Notes under the pieces: model-generated
Seen by the model: only the letters and a program-made list of their open reading frames with translations
What the model was told of the DNA's origin: nothing
Database searches by the model: none
Shown here: in pieces, positions 34,901 through 45,510 of the stretch
Numbering within the stretch: the stretch's first letter is position 1
Layout: each line of letters opens with the position of its first letter
Assembly (NCBI GenBank): GCA_907163345.1
Contig: CAJQUN010000397.1
Location: 434,001-498,000, forward strand
Length of the DNA: 64,000 nucleotides
Direction: 5' to 3'
Source of the DNA: Haberlea rhodopensis
Lineage: Eukaryota > Streptophyta > Magnoliopsida > Lamiales > Gesneriaceae
Made by a program: the position numbers and the translations under genes

Positions 34901-36541
34901 TATCTGAATTTCTCAAACCCCTTCCTTTCCACCGATATTCAACGTTGCAACCATAGGGAAATCAGATAAAAATTCGAATAAACAACAAGACCCCCATATA
35001 TACCCAATCGTTCCACGACTCGATCCTACGCACATACAAGTGCTACACATCATAAGCAAGCTGCAAATTAAGATTTTGAGAAATATTATTTTAATGAACG
35101 GACTCAGTTACCTTAACAAATGTGTTAAGAATAATTTGGTACGTCACGGCAGAGGGTTCAGGGCCTGAAGATTGCATCCTTCGAAATATAGATTCTGCTT
35201 TATTATATTGACCCCCTTTTCCATATGCCTCCATAAGAGCGGTATATGATATGACATGCGGCGCATATCCTTTTTGGTTCATGTAGCTTAGAACCCTTTC
35301 AGCTTTGTTAAAATCTCCTTGCTTTCCGTAGGCAGTTACGAGCATCAAGAAGTCCATCTCCTTAAAATCCCACCAATGTTGAGTCCGGAGCCATTCAAGA
35401 ATCTAGAAAACAAACAAATAAATGGGTGAAACAAATAAAATTTTATGAGCTCCTGGCAAATTAGAGCCTCACGTATGCCGAAAAAGAAAAATTAGAAATA
35501 AATCTGTAGTGAACTTAAAATTTAAAAATAAAACAAAATTACAAGTAAAAAAATCATCAGAAGCAACGGAGTTTATTCTCTATCAGGAAGTTTTATTTAG
35601 TTCTTGCTTTATATGCTAAAAATAAAAGGTAAAATAAACATTTCTGCTATGATAAAATACGGTTTCTAGAAATCAGAATTCAAATTTGAAAATTTATCAG
35701 CAACAGAATTTAACTTCAGATGTACTCATTCAAGAAATCATTATTGTTTTTTATCAACATGCTACAATACAAACACTAAACGTGTTAAACACATAGATTA
35801 GAATCAACACAAACAATAATGAAAAACAGATAATCTGAGGCCCTGCATACCTCACCAACAAGGTTCCACTTCTTGAGTTGCTTAAACCGAACCAGGGTCC
35901 CAACAACCAAGTCTTTAGGCAGAGGCTCACTCTTGGATCTCCGGCTCCTGAGCACTGCAACTGCAGAATCAGATTCCTCTATTTCAAGCATTATTTTTCT
36001 CCAGTTCCTCTGGTCCGCTTCATCCGCAGCATCCTTGAAAACCTCCACTTTCTTCCTCTTCTGCATGAACTTTCTTGGTGCCAACATACCAAGGCAGACT
36101 ACTTGTGCCCTTTTACATACGTGAACATTGGCACCAACCAACTTCTCACAACCATATGATTTACTGCAAAATAATTACACACATTTAGGACATCTTCGCA
36201 TAAACAAACATAAAAAAATCTCCCAGAAACCTTCAAAACCACACATATCGACCAGTTACCATATCAACAAACGTCTCAAAGCCACATTTTTTCCATTTTC
36301 CGAGAAATAGCAATACATTTTCAACAAAAAACCAAGAGAAAATGCTTGTATGGTATTAAAAAAAAAATACTTCAGAGAATGAGCTTTAAAGATAAACTTC
36401 TACCGTTCTACAACTCACTGGGATTTCAGAAATGGAAATTTCGAAGTGGAAAAATAAAACCCGCATACAAAAGAGAAAGGAAAAGAAAAGAGACCTCGAA
36501 ATACAGGTGGATGGAGCTGAAATGGAGGATTTAAGAAACAT
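22944..36541 (-). CDS. P-class pentatricopeptide repeat protein, seven exons
   Basis: PPR proteins bind organelle RNA with arrays of 35-residue helical repeats. Exons on the minus strand: 36541-36495 (start, least certain), 36163-35851, 35402-35112, 32687-32439, 31618-31494, 25822-25724, 23478-22944 (stop TAG). Together they give 1659 nt, 552 residues, open throughout with GT-AG borders and matching phases. The N-terminal part is basic (APRKFMQKRKK). PPR motifs follow from exon 3 on (ISYTALMEAYGKGG, VSYALLINAYGKARREEEAL, YTTMLSAYVNASDMEGAEKF, THGTLIKGYAKVN). The C-terminus is acidic. Exon content resembles Arabidopsis At3g59040 (PPR287, a chloroplast protein), from memory. Start 36541 was chosen because its AG-GT donor at 36495 joins exon 2 in frame. 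Introns hold three retroelements. Confidence 0.88.
23719..25222 (+). mobile_element. Solo-LTR-like element in PPR intron
   Basis: It starts TGTGAAGACCC and ends GGGGCGTGACA, with a 5-bp duplication GAAGA at 23714-23718 and 25223-25227. A second copy of the GGGGCGTGACA end sequence occurs internally at about 25020-25030, so the unit may be composite. No coding region is visible. It contains a 56-bp tandem repeat. It lies in the intron between PPR exons 25822-25724 and 23478-22944. The orientation is taken from TG..CA only. Confidence 0.55.
24417..24582. repeat. 56-bp tandem repeat, three copies
   Basis: The unit combines AATGGGGACAATATTATATT with ACATGGCTCGATGGGAGCAA and TTATATTACAAGG. Copies start at 24417, 24473 and 24529, the last one slightly shortened. 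Confidence 0.9.
26499..27890 (+). pseudogene. copia-3 gag with internal 196-bp duplication
   Basis: From ATG 26499 gag reads through a copia N-terminal domain (NGNNYLQWSQSIKMFIRGKG) and a UBN2-type capsid to 27300. There a duplicated segment begins: 27102-27297 is repeated at 27387-27582 with an 89-bp GC-rich spacer, which breaks the frame. After the repeat the zinc-binding segment WCENCKKPTHNIENCWKIHG appears at about 27603. Confidence 0.85.
27102..27582 (+). repeat. 196-bp direct duplication with GC-rich 89-bp spacer in copia-3 gag
   Basis: The copies 27102-27297 and 27387-27582 differ at about two positions (TTCCCC/TTGCCC, AATCTC/AATCCC). The spacer 27298-27386 contains CTCCGGCCGCGAACTGGCGA and TGCGCTTGCGGCGCA, far more GC-rich than the element. 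The duplication is recent and disrupts gag. Confidence 0.92.
27891..31190 (+). pseudogene. copia-3 pol: protease, integrase, RT, RNase H, broken
   Basis: Protease: WIVDSGALDHMAG at about 27894, catalytic DSGA intact. Integrase: LWHYRLGHP with CDIC at about 28318-28410, core HSDIWGPSS and FVDDHTRVSW, stop at 28626, continuing 28633-29472. RT: 29555-30682, with LYGLKQSPRAW and YVDDIVFTG at about 30236. RNase H: about 30720-31190, with VARSSAEAEFRAL. At least five frameshifts or stops separate these parts. Confidence 0.9.
32688..33686. other. PPR intron, left part
   Basis: AT-rich intron sequence between the PPR exon ending at 32687 and the short LTR element. I see no terminal repeats, no host exon and no transposon motif. 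Confidence 0.4.
33687..35039 (+). mobile_element. Short non-autonomous LTR retrotransposon in PPR intron
   Basis: Two long direct repeats, 33687-34068 and 34641-35039 (382 and 399 bp), share GATTTGGATTTATTCAAATT, CAATTCCTCACGAGAAG and CTTTCCACCGATATTCAAC. The primer-binding site TGGTATCAGAGCC lies at 34071-34083 and a purine tract AAGGGGGGAGTGA ends at 34640. A 5-bp duplication GTGCT flanks it (33682-33686 and 35040-35044). The interior is only 572 bp with no recognisable gag or pol, so this is a TRIM/LARD-type element. It lies in the intron between PPR exons 35402-35112 and 32687-32439. Confidence 0.9.
34069..34640 (+). other. Interior of the short LTR element, no intact gene
   Basis: Several overlapping open frames of 60-110 codons cover this region. 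Frame 34212-34547 is glutamine/lysine-rich and holds a C..C pair, but no zinc knuckle, protease or RT motif. It may be a highly diverged gag tail. I do not call a gene. Confidence 0.4.
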
Positions 36542-36723
36542 AATTGACGTTTGAGGCATTCTTTTTTCCCAACAATCTCACGCTCCACAACTTCAGCTCA
36601 CTACACACTCAGCTTTCAGACGCAACACGCGCTTTCAGAGAAACAGCAGGCCGCCCGTTCTGCTCGTAGCTTTTGATTATTCTAAATTTTAGATATTTCT
36701 ATGGATAATTCCATTTGTAGGAG

Positions 36724-36761
<38 letters not shown>

Positions 36762-37407
36762 TCTTCACAACTTCACCCCTCCCTCGGCTAACCCTAATCC
36801 CACCCCGGCCAAAGATTGTGGTTAGGAACTTGGGATGGATGTGAACAAGATACGCTCACCTTTTTTCTATATAATGATTAATTATTTAAAAATAAATTTT
36901 CATATTATATATATATATATATTTAAAAAAAATTTACCATGAAGAAAACGTTTTTGAGAGAAATGTTTAAAGGTGAAATAGTTTTTGGGGGAAAAAAAGG
37001 TTTTACCTTTATTAATTTAAAAAAGTAATTTAAGAAATCGTCTTTCTTAAGAACGGTTTATGGTAAATTGTTAATTGCTTCCCTTTCTTTGGTAAATTGA
37101 CAAGAAAAAAATTTAAAACTATATTTTAAATTTTTGGCCCACTTCATTAGCATACATAACAATATGAACTTTTCCATTTCCCTTATATCACCTCATTTAT
37201 ATCCATGTAGCCAAACTTTTGGGTTATAACTTTGGAGAAAAAAAGTTTTGTAAGCAAGTATACCTAATATGTTAAAACTAAAACAAAACGAACCTTGTTG
37301 ACCTAAGCTGTAGTATATATATTTGCTATAAATAAAAACCACTTATTTCTTGAAGAAAACTTCTCTTGTTTAATCAGAGACCTCAACACTAAATTCAAAA
37401 GCTAAAA
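36542..37407. other. Intergenic: PPR upstream and epimerase 3' flank
   Basis: It contains a (TA)n microsatellite of about 35 bp at 36727-36760 and a shorter one at 36905-36921. The two genes lie head to tail on the minus strand, so this interval should hold the PPR promoter and the 3' UTR of the epimerase. No other feature is visible. Confidence 0.5.
36727..36760. repeat. (TA)n microsatellite
   Basis: An uninterrupted run of about 17 TA units about 190 bp upstream of the proposed PPR start. Confidence 0.95.
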
Positions 37408-39947
37408 TTAGCTAGTACTATCATAACCATTTCTATGTGCCTTTTGCCATCTCCATGCTACGCCCAAGCTTTGTTCAAGATTTGTATATTTGGCTGTCCA
37501 GTTAAGTTCATTCTTGATCTTGGAAGGATCACTATAAACCTCTGCATAATCCCCTGGTCGTCGGCTTAGGTAATCCACCTTTATATCCACACCAGTAGTC
37601 TTCTTACATGCTTCCACAAATTCTTTAACTGAACTGCCTGTAATTGTCACAACGACATCAATTTAAAACATTGCCAAAATAATAGGAACGATTTTATTTA
37701 TTTTTTGAATATTTTTCGCCTGTATTTGAAGTATAGATGGATTGATTGACCTTTCCCTGTCCCAACGTTATAGATACCAGCTTTTCCAGGTACGCCATGA
37801 GCTAAAGCTTTCACATGAGCGTCTATCAAATCTGTGACATCAATATAGTCTCTCACACAAGTTCCATCAGACGTGTTATAATCGGTTCCTCTTATCTGCA
37901 ATAAAAAACAATGTGAGCTTTTCTTGCATAATATATTTTCACTGCTGTGAAGTATAAAACATGAAGATTTAAGGAATATTAATCTTTTTCTCTATTTTAT
38001 GCATATATTGCCAATATGAGGTGAAATAAGCCACCTCTAGAACATTTACAAAAAATAGGACCTTTAACCCTGGAATGATTCCTCTTGCTGCATCGAAACA
38101 AGCACCCGATATTCTTCCTTGTTCTCGCAATTCTGGTCGTGGAGATTCCCCAAGATGTCCCTCAGGGTCCGATCCAATCACATTGAAGTACCTGATAACG
38201 AGATCATGCCATGTGAAACTTTTTGCAAACATATTATGGATGTTTGTATATGACACCGTTTTGCAATTGCTATTCAAGGCATGATAAAGATATTTAGTCC
38301 TTCGGACAAGAAGTTTATGTTAAAACTTGGTATTTTTGCAGTAATTGGTTCTTTGTTTTTTTTCAATTTCTTCACTTGTGGTTGCAGTTGTCTTAAGTCG
38401 GAGTAAGAGAAGCACATACCTTAAGATCATGACAGACATGTTTGATGTCTTAGAAAAGTCCAGTATTATATCTTCTGCCATTTTCTTGGCTTTTCCATAC
38501 GGATTAATAGGTACCTGAACTTCAAAATATCTAACATCAGCCATAAATCAAAGCTTGAACTCTAGATTCTTACTTTCCTCGCTTTCAGTGTGCAAATCGA
38601 TATCCTTCAGGTTTTTAGTACTTCAAAATGTTATTTTAGCAGTGATGGGATAACTAATCACAGCTTGAGGAAAACGATTTATATTTTTCATCGGCGACTC
38701 ACTTGAGGAGTGATTTCTGTAATTGGCATCTTGTCCGGCTCTCCATATGTTGCACAAGTACTCGAATATATCAAAGTTTTTACTCCATATGTAGCCATTG
38801 CTTTCACAATCAACAATGTATTTGATGTAATATTATGATAATATCTGCAAAAAGTAGGAAACAAAGATGTAGGGCAACATTATTGCTATGGCCAAAACCA
38901 CAAGTCTTCTAATCTAAATACAGTGAAATACCTTAGAGGTTCAGCTGTACTTTCACCAACATATGCAACAGCAGCAAAATGCATAACAGCATCAAATGCA
39001 TTCTCTGTAAATATTTTGTTTACCTAATCCAAAGTTAAGGAAATAGATTATCAAATCAGAAAATGTATTGGGAAACATGAGGTGGTCAAGTACATATCAA
39101 AGAACCGTTGAGGATACAGTTGATGCATCTCCAAGATCAGCATATATAAATTGAAGTCTCCCTGATTCTGGATAAAGTTCTTGGAGGATTTTAACAGCTC
39201 CGATGTTGCCACGAGAAAGGTTGTCCTGTCAAATTTTTTATCATAAATACATTTTGGTAAAGTGTCTTAGCTTTCTATATAAAAAAAAAAAAGTCATGTT
39301 TTAACTTTTTTACATCAGCTGAAATCAAGTCATTTTGTTAATGAAATGAGACGAAAAGGAGATATACCACAATGGTTACACGATACGAATCCTTGAGAAG
39401 TCGAAGAACAGCATGAGAACCTATATAGCCTGCACCGCCAGTCACCAAGACATGTGTTACACCTTGCTCATGCCGAGAGAACTGAACACAATCAAATCGG
39501 AGAACTTCATTTTTTTGGGAAAAATAACTTAAAAGTACTTGGAGAGTATTTATTGTAACCTAAGAAAAATCATGATTAGGAAATGCATCAAAACATTAAA
39601 CCAGACACAAAATTGTATTGATGTAACACGAAAGGGGCAGTAGGGTAGTCGCTTCTGAACTAAAAAATAGGAACAATTTTCGTTCACTTAAACTTCTGCG
39701 AAGCCTTCTCAAAAAAACCTTCAAAGTATTCAAAGAGCATATCATTTTAGAGTTACAGAGCATCAAACACTGAGTGAATGTCACTACTCAATTGCAGTGT
39801 GTTACAAATTGAATCACCAGTTACCTTGGTAGAGCTCCTTGTAGCGGGTGATCGAATAAGCATGAAAAGAAAAAGTGTGGTGATTCCAGCAACCAAGAGA
39901 ATTTTTCTTGTGAGGTTGCTCCTGCACTGCTTCTCCACATAATCCAT
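37408..39947 (-). CDS. MUR4: UDP-arabinose 4-epimerase (UDP-xylose 4-epimerase), MUR4/UXE type
   Basis: The enzyme interconverts UDP-xylose and UDP-arabinopyranose in the Golgi, supplying arabinose for cell-wall polymers. Exons on the minus strand: 39947-39825, 39481-39368, 39225-39118, 39023-38932, 38844-38703, 38514-38420, 38191-38062, 37895-37751, 37637-37408. The total is 1179 nt, 392 residues, all phases matching. Residues about 15-32 form a single membrane segment (ILLVAGITTLFLFMLI), fitting a type II Golgi protein. A Rossmann motif TGGAGYIGSH binds NAD. SSTCATYG and YGKAK supply the catalytic Ser/Thr and the Tyr-x-x-x-Lys pair of extended SDR epimerases. The C-terminus holds SRRPGDYAEVYSDPSKI. 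Start 39947 follows directly after a splice acceptor, so a 5' UTR exon is expected upstream. It looks functional. Confidence 0.93.
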
Positions 39948-40745
39948 CCCTGGAAGCACAAAAGTAAGATCCTCAAACACATCCCCAGGAGAGAAATATG
40001 AACTTTCAATGCAGAATACTTGCTTCAATACAATATGTTAGATGACATTTTTCTTTGATAAATAATGTAATCGTTAACCATACCATTAGTTCATCATAGT
40101 CAGACTATATAATTCAAGTATATGTTATCTTTCTCAACAATTTTGTAACAATTTCTTGATAACATGACGATTCTCTATGATCGATAAGTATGATATAAAT
40201 TACCCATAGCAAAAGAAGGGTTGAATCGCAACCGTCAAGCAAGCAAGAGGGAATAAGATTGAACCTTAAAATGCTATTAGCAAACTCGAATTAGCTGTCT
40301 GACTGCGGATGTTCTAAGCTGCAACCAAATGTTCAATCTTGAATCATTCCATATAAAACAGGATCATGCAAATTCTGTAATTTCAAGCTAACAAATTCTG
40401 AAATAAATTCAAAAAAACTATTCATAGTCTACTGACAAGGAAACAAACTCGATCAACTCGACCCTTTTCAGTTTTGAGGAATATAGAACGAGATGGCCAA
40501 TGGAATCACTAATCTATGAATATACAGAGTGATCCATCCAATCAAAAAAAGAAAAAAAAAAGCTAAACTTTTGCACTAGCCCTCTAATTTCTCTCTCCAA
40601 AATAAGGAATCAAACACAAATCATACGCAAAATTCAAACTTTTATCATTTGCTTAATCCATTCAACTTCATCCCAATCACCATGCATTCCGAGAAGAAAC
40701 GTGATAAAAAGAGAGAGAAACAGGAGCGATTTGAACAAGTCTTAC
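39948..40745. other. Probable first intron of the epimerase gene
   Basis: AT-rich sequence between the proposed leader exon and the first coding exon, with no transposon ends or other genes visible. Confidence 0.35.
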
Positions 40746-40960
40746 CAGGAAAGACCAAGAACAAGAAAAATAAACGAAGAATATATGGTAAGTTGAAGCT
40801 GAACTGGATATTATATATTTCTACGGGAAAAAAGACCAATATACAGTGATTATTAGGCCTAAATGTCAAACGGCTGCTGGAAAATATGAAAACACGAATA
40901 AAATAAATGTGAAGAAGGAAGGAAGACCGAAGACGTGAAGAACGCGGATATTGCGAAAAT
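40746..40960 (-). other. Possible 5' UTR exon and promoter of the epimerase gene
   Basis: The coding exon starts right after an acceptor (TGCTTCCAG, minus strand, near 39950), so an upstream non-coding exon must exist. On the minus strand a strong donor CTG|GTAAGA lies at 40746/40745, preceded by pyrimidine-rich sequence typical of a plant leader. The upstream border is a guess. Only a transcript would show it. Confidence 0.35.
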
Positions 40961-42590
40961 CTCAAAATTTGTAACCAAAGAAAAGTGGACCATTTTCGTT
41001 ATTCATGCGTATAATATTACTTAACCAACGCTCCATGAATAAAGCAACCTCAAAACTAGGCGATATTAAATATTAACCACCTTGCTGTATAGTGTGCGTC
41101 TGTGTGTTGAACTTGGATCCTATAAATTTCTGACCTATTTTATTTGCCATTAGTCCTCTTTGCAAGCAAAACCATTAATTGCTCTAGCGACAACATTAAT
41201 TGCTCAAATAATATCGTCAATTAATATTGTTTGAAAGAATTTAATAGCACAAAGAATGGTTAATTTGTTAGATAATTTGTTGATACAAGAAATTGAAATC
41301 CCATATTTGTATTGGAAGAAAAAGATCAAAGAAAGGAAAAATGGAACATATTTATTTCCTACATCTTTTTGGGTTGGAGTGCTGGCACCGCTCATGTACA
41401 GCTAACGAGCCACCTGCCTTTTATTTATTTTTCAAGTAGTAATAGAGGCGCGCTAACACCTCTTAGGGAGTGCTAGCGCGTCATGTTCTGATTGTGGCCA
41501 AGTTTTATTTCATAAATTTGAGTAGTTGTGTTTTGGAAGTTATTTTCAAATGGTTACTGTCTTTTTATATCAAGAGACATGCTATTTCATGGAAATATAC
41601 GTTCTTTTCATGGAAATACATGTTTTTTCATGAAGGTACACATGTTCTTTCATGAAGAGTCATGTCCTTTCATGAAAAAACAAATATAGAAAGTCATATT
41701 CTTTCGTGATAAGACACGTTCTTTCATGAAGAGATATTGTGGTTATTTAACATCTATATACTGTGATTGTTTTGATTGAAAATGTATCACAAAAATGGAT
41801 TATAACCTAGTCCATAGAGTGTTCTTGAGAGGCTTTGTTGTATATTGTGGTAAAATTATATGCATAAACAAGACAAAAGTACATTCAAGAAAATAAATCT
41901 TCACACCTCAAAGCCATATTCGATCCCCATTTTCTAACAAATTCATGTCACAACTAATTTCATAATTTCCATATGTTATAACATGAAATATACTACATTA
42001 GCTAGTATTTATTTGCGAGCTTGAGAATACATACATGATCCAAAGGAATATCAAAATTTAGAAGCAAGGCAAACTCACATTTCAATGAGACGATTTACGA
42101 GTCTAGCATTATAAAGAAATTGACATGGGGATACTTTATTATATCTATCTATTGATATTTATGTGGTAAACTACTTTAAATAGATATAAATATCGAAATA
42201 ATTTTACCATTGAATTTGTTCACTTAAATTTATTGTTCATAAATGACATTGTGAATAGGGAATGTTGACTTCGACTCATAGTTTCTACCATTCTAATATT
42301 TAATTAATTACTACATCGTGTGCACACAATAATTTTCCCCAATTTGTTGCTTGTAAGGCTATCAAGTCAACCGTTGGGATAAGAAGCTAACAACCGTAGC
42401 ATATGAAAAAACGTATTTTTTTTTTGTTTTGCTTTCTATATGTGTGATATCAATCAATCTACTTGGTTCGATTTTTCAATAATATACAATGCAATTAGAT
42501 TGAGAAATTCTCACTAAAAAATTTATTTAAAAAATAGTGTTTGATTGAAAGAGCTTAAGAAACAAATGCTAGCAAAATATATTTTAAAAA
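40961..42590. other. Intergenic, AT-rich, one short tandem repeat
   Basis: Apart from the CTTTCATGAA array at 41560-41740 I see no gene, transposon end or long repeat in this stretch. Confidence 0.4.
41560..41740. repeat. Degenerate tandem array around CTTTCATGAA
   Basis: About seven to eight imperfect copies of a unit near 22-25 bp (TTCTTTCATGAAGAGACATG with variants TTTTCATGGAAATACATG). Each core TTCATGAA is self-complementary. Confidence 0.75.
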
Positions 42591-42770
42591 TAGAGCCGTC
42601 AAAATGGGTTGGGCATATTGAGTTGGCTCAACCTAACCCCAAAATAGATTGTTGGGTCAAGAATTTTTCAGTTCGTGTAAAGAATTGCCTAAACATGCCA
42701 ATCCATTTGGGTTGGAGTGTTGAATGAGTTAAAATGGATTGACGTGTTGGATGAGTTGGTTTGCAGATTG
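42591..42770. mobile_element. Fragment of a hAT-type MITE
   Basis: It starts TAGAGCCGTCAAAATGGGTT, which matches the terminus of the complete hAT MITE at 44408-45074 (TAGAGCTGTCAGAACGGG). The other end is not found nearby, so it is truncated or too diverged. Confidence 0.55.
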
Positions 42771-43197
42771 TATCAATTAATTGATTTTTAATAAACTTTA
42801 GATTAATTAAATAAGATTTATTAATAATTTATTTGATGATAATTCACTTATATTGATCTTTTGTTTCCTATCAAATAAAATGAATCTCAATTTTTTTTTT
42901 TTAATATTAGCGATCAAAATCCAAACCCTCAAAAAATTCACCCCTATTTATCTCTTTGGATCAAAGTGGATTACAAATCCCAAGGGGAAATCTACTATTT
43001 TATGTGAGTGGATTGACACAAGTGCTTCTATCAATTAATCATACCTATTGCCTCTTATATTACCATCATTTTATCACATCCATCTATTGTACTTACTATT
43101 GTTTACTTAAAACAATTTTTAAAAATATATTATTTCACAATCACATCACTTATTTGAAAAAATAAATATCTTGGGATACTTCTTGACTCCTTGCAAT

Positions 43198-43592
43198 TAG
43201 GGTTGTAATCGAACATATTCTTAAATTTTCGAGTCGACTCGAAAAATATTTGACTCGTATTCGAAATTTTCGAATTTGAGCTCAAATTACTTTTTTCGAT
43301 CGGCTCAAAACTTTAATATTTTATTAATATAATATAATTATATATTAAATAAATATATTATGAGCCTTTCGGGTATTTATTTTCGAGCAATAGTTTGAAT
43401 AGCTCGCAAAAATGTTCGAATCTTTTTAAGCCGAACTCAAACTTTGATTCGAGCCGAACTCGAACCAAAGTTTTAAAACTATTCGAACTTTGAATCGAAC
43501 TCGAGTTCGAATATAGCTATTTCGAGTTGAATTTGAACATTAAAATTTTCTTCATATTTAGCTCGATTCAATTCGATTCGTTTCCACCCCTC
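43198..43592. mobile_element. MITE/foldback element rich in TCGA motifs
   Basis: AT-rich with many TTCGAA/CTCGAG-type words (GAGTCGACTCGAAAAATATT; GAACTCGAGTTCGAATATAG). The right end GATTCGTTTCCACCCC is typical of a common plant non-autonomous transposon. The half 43310-43575 matches 59590-59835 inside the long hairpin near the CYSTM gene, with shared GCCTTTCGGGTATTTATT-like and TAAAACTATTCGAACTTTGA words. Confidence 0.65.
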
Positions 43593-44253
43593 ACAATCAT
43601 AGTTACTAGCTCAACCACTTAACTACTTAAGCCACCTAATTAACTTCCGCCAACTATTGGGCCCTAATTTTGATGCAATTCACTAACATTGTACATTTTG
43701 GGATTGCAAGAAAGTGCTCTTTTTGGAAACTTAATTCACTTAAGTCTTGGGAAAAAACCTTAGTGCAGAAAAATCCAAATTGGAAAAACCTTTATTAAAA
43801 AATTTCAGAGTTTTTAATCAAGTAGATGTTTTATTTTGACTCTTTTCCCCTCAATGGTTTGATGAGTGACATTCTATTCCATATGCTTTTGTTTAGTTCA
43901 CAAAGAAGTCCATATATAATATTTAATTATCTTTTAGATCCTTATACTTATAAAAAAGTTACATTTAACTTCATCTTTTTACAAGTCCACGTTATTTGCG
44001 ATCATTTGCACAAAATTGTATCAGAGCTTATAAAGAACCCTGAGCCTCTACTACGTGATCTGTCACGAAGCGTAGCTCTCCGTAAGGGGCAACTTGTTGT
44101 CGATGGTCTGGCCAATGGTAAAACCTTGGTTGTAGACTGGAGACGAGTTAGCAAGTTGATAGGTACCACTTGTGGTGACGTCGGATTTCTGTGGGGGAAC
44201 CTTGGTAGGGTCTAGGCTATTAAGAGCCAGTAAAACGGTGGCGCGCTCGCGCG
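43593..44253. other. Unassigned stretch with open frame 43826-44215
   Basis: A 129-codon frame at 43826-44215 has an unremarkable C-terminal half (LLRDLSRSVALRKGQLVVDG). I recognise no domain in it. It ends just before the LTR-like sequence at 44254. It may be a gene fragment or chance. Confidence 0.25.
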
Positions 44254-44407
44254 TTGATAAGTGTATTTTATGCACTCATATTCCTTCATATTTTACATGG
44301 TTTATTGCTAGTTTTCTATCAGAATTACGTTTTTGGTATTATTTTGTAACGTCTTGTAGGAATCCAGGTAACTACGTGGTTTGTGGGCTAAAAGGGTGCA
44401 AAAAAGG

Positions 44408-45074
44408 TAGAGCTGTCAGAACGGGCCAGCCCGACCCAAACGGGCTGGCCCGCCCAACCCGCGGCCCAAACGGGCCCAACCCATTTGGGCTCGCCTCCAG
44501 GCGGGTTGGGTAAACCCCAACCCAACCCGACCCGAAGCGGGCCGCGGGTTGGGGCGGGCTGGCCCGTCGAAATTTTTTTTATTATTTTTGATTTTTAAAA
44601 AAAAAAATTTAATTTTAATTTTAATTTTTTTAAAAGAAACTTCAAATAAATATTTTCAAATGAACTTGCCAACCTGGAACTGATGCTAGAAGAATACTGA
44701 AACTTGTTTCAGGTTTTATCTAGATATTAACACTGCTACTAAAAAAACTTGATTAGTGAATCAGTATTTTACTCAATTTTGAAATATTTGTTGCAACTTT
44801 CAAGCAAGAACAAGTAAAAAATATATAGTAGATCGAATGTTCAATGTGACATTGAGTTTTTATCTATAAATTGAGCCTAAAAAAAGAAATAACAAATTTT
44901 TTTTTAAAAAAAATGGGGCCAACCCGCGGGTTGGCCCGCCAAAACCCGCGGCCCGTTTGGGCCAGCCCGTATAGGCCCGCCTATTGGCGGGCCTTAAAAA
45001 TTCTGGCCCAACCCACCTATTTGGCGGGTTGGGTTGGCCCAGGCCCGCGGGCCTGACCCATTTTGACAGTTCTA
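44408..45074. mobile_element. Complete hAT-type MITE with GC-rich ends and 8-bp target duplication
   Basis: The termini TAGAGCTGTCAGAACGGGCC and, in reverse, TAGAACTGTCAAAATGGGTC are inverted repeats. The duplication AAAAAAGG lies at 44400-44407 and 45075-45082. Both subterminal regions (about 160 bp each) are packed with GGCCCG/CGGGCC words (GGCCCGCGGGCC type), while the centre is AT-rich and non-coding. Confidence 0.92.
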
Positions 45075-45129
45075 AAAAAAGGTGATTAAAATGATATATT
45101 GATGTCAAGGCTCAAAGTTTTCCATCCTT

Positions 45130-45510
45130 CCAAGTGGCGTAAATATGCCTTCCAAGAGGCGTAAATATGCCAAGCCTACGACAATTGAAAATGTTGAGAA
45201 TTAAAGCAGGCGTAACTACGCCATTCTGAGGCGTAAATATGCCATGCCAGGCGTAACTATGCCATTCTGAGACGTAAATACGTCAATGCTACGGTAATGG
45301 CAATTTGTGGAGAATTAAAGCAGGCGTAACTACGTCATTATGAGGCGTAAATATGCCATGTCAGGCGTAACTATGTCATTCTGAGGCGTAAATATGCCAT
45401 TTAAGGCATAACTACGCCTGTAATGCGGCGTAAATACGCCAGCTACGTGGGAGGCCAGGATTTTAGCACATCAACGGCGTAATTACGCCTATTTGAGGCG
45501 TAAATACGCC
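45130..45510. repeat. Array of palindromic GGCGTAAATACGCC-type units
   Basis: About fifteen copies of GGCGTAAATATGCCA or GGCGTAACTACGCCA, many in pairs, are spaced 20-25 bp apart, with unrelated spacers such as a repeated GACAATTGAAAATGTTGAGA-like segment. The full unit GGCGTAAATACGCC is its own near-reverse complement. Confidence 0.9.

Noticed and set aside
36727..36760. TA run as a promoter element of the PPR gene
   Set aside because: A long perfect (TA)n run is a microsatellite; its position 190 bp upstream of an uncertain start gives no support for a TATA function.
40649..40849. Lysine-rich plus-strand frame of 66 codons
   Set aside because: Antisense to the proposed epimerase leader exon; the composition comes from the pyrimidine-rich leader read in reverse.
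43198..43592. Regulatory island because of many TCGA words
   Set aside because: The matching copy at 59590-59835 shows it is a mobile repeat.
45130..45510. Palindromic array as a replication origin or iteron cluster
   Set aside because: No linked replication gene, and it lies in an LTR-like sequence of a plant chromosome. Symmetry alone is not enough.
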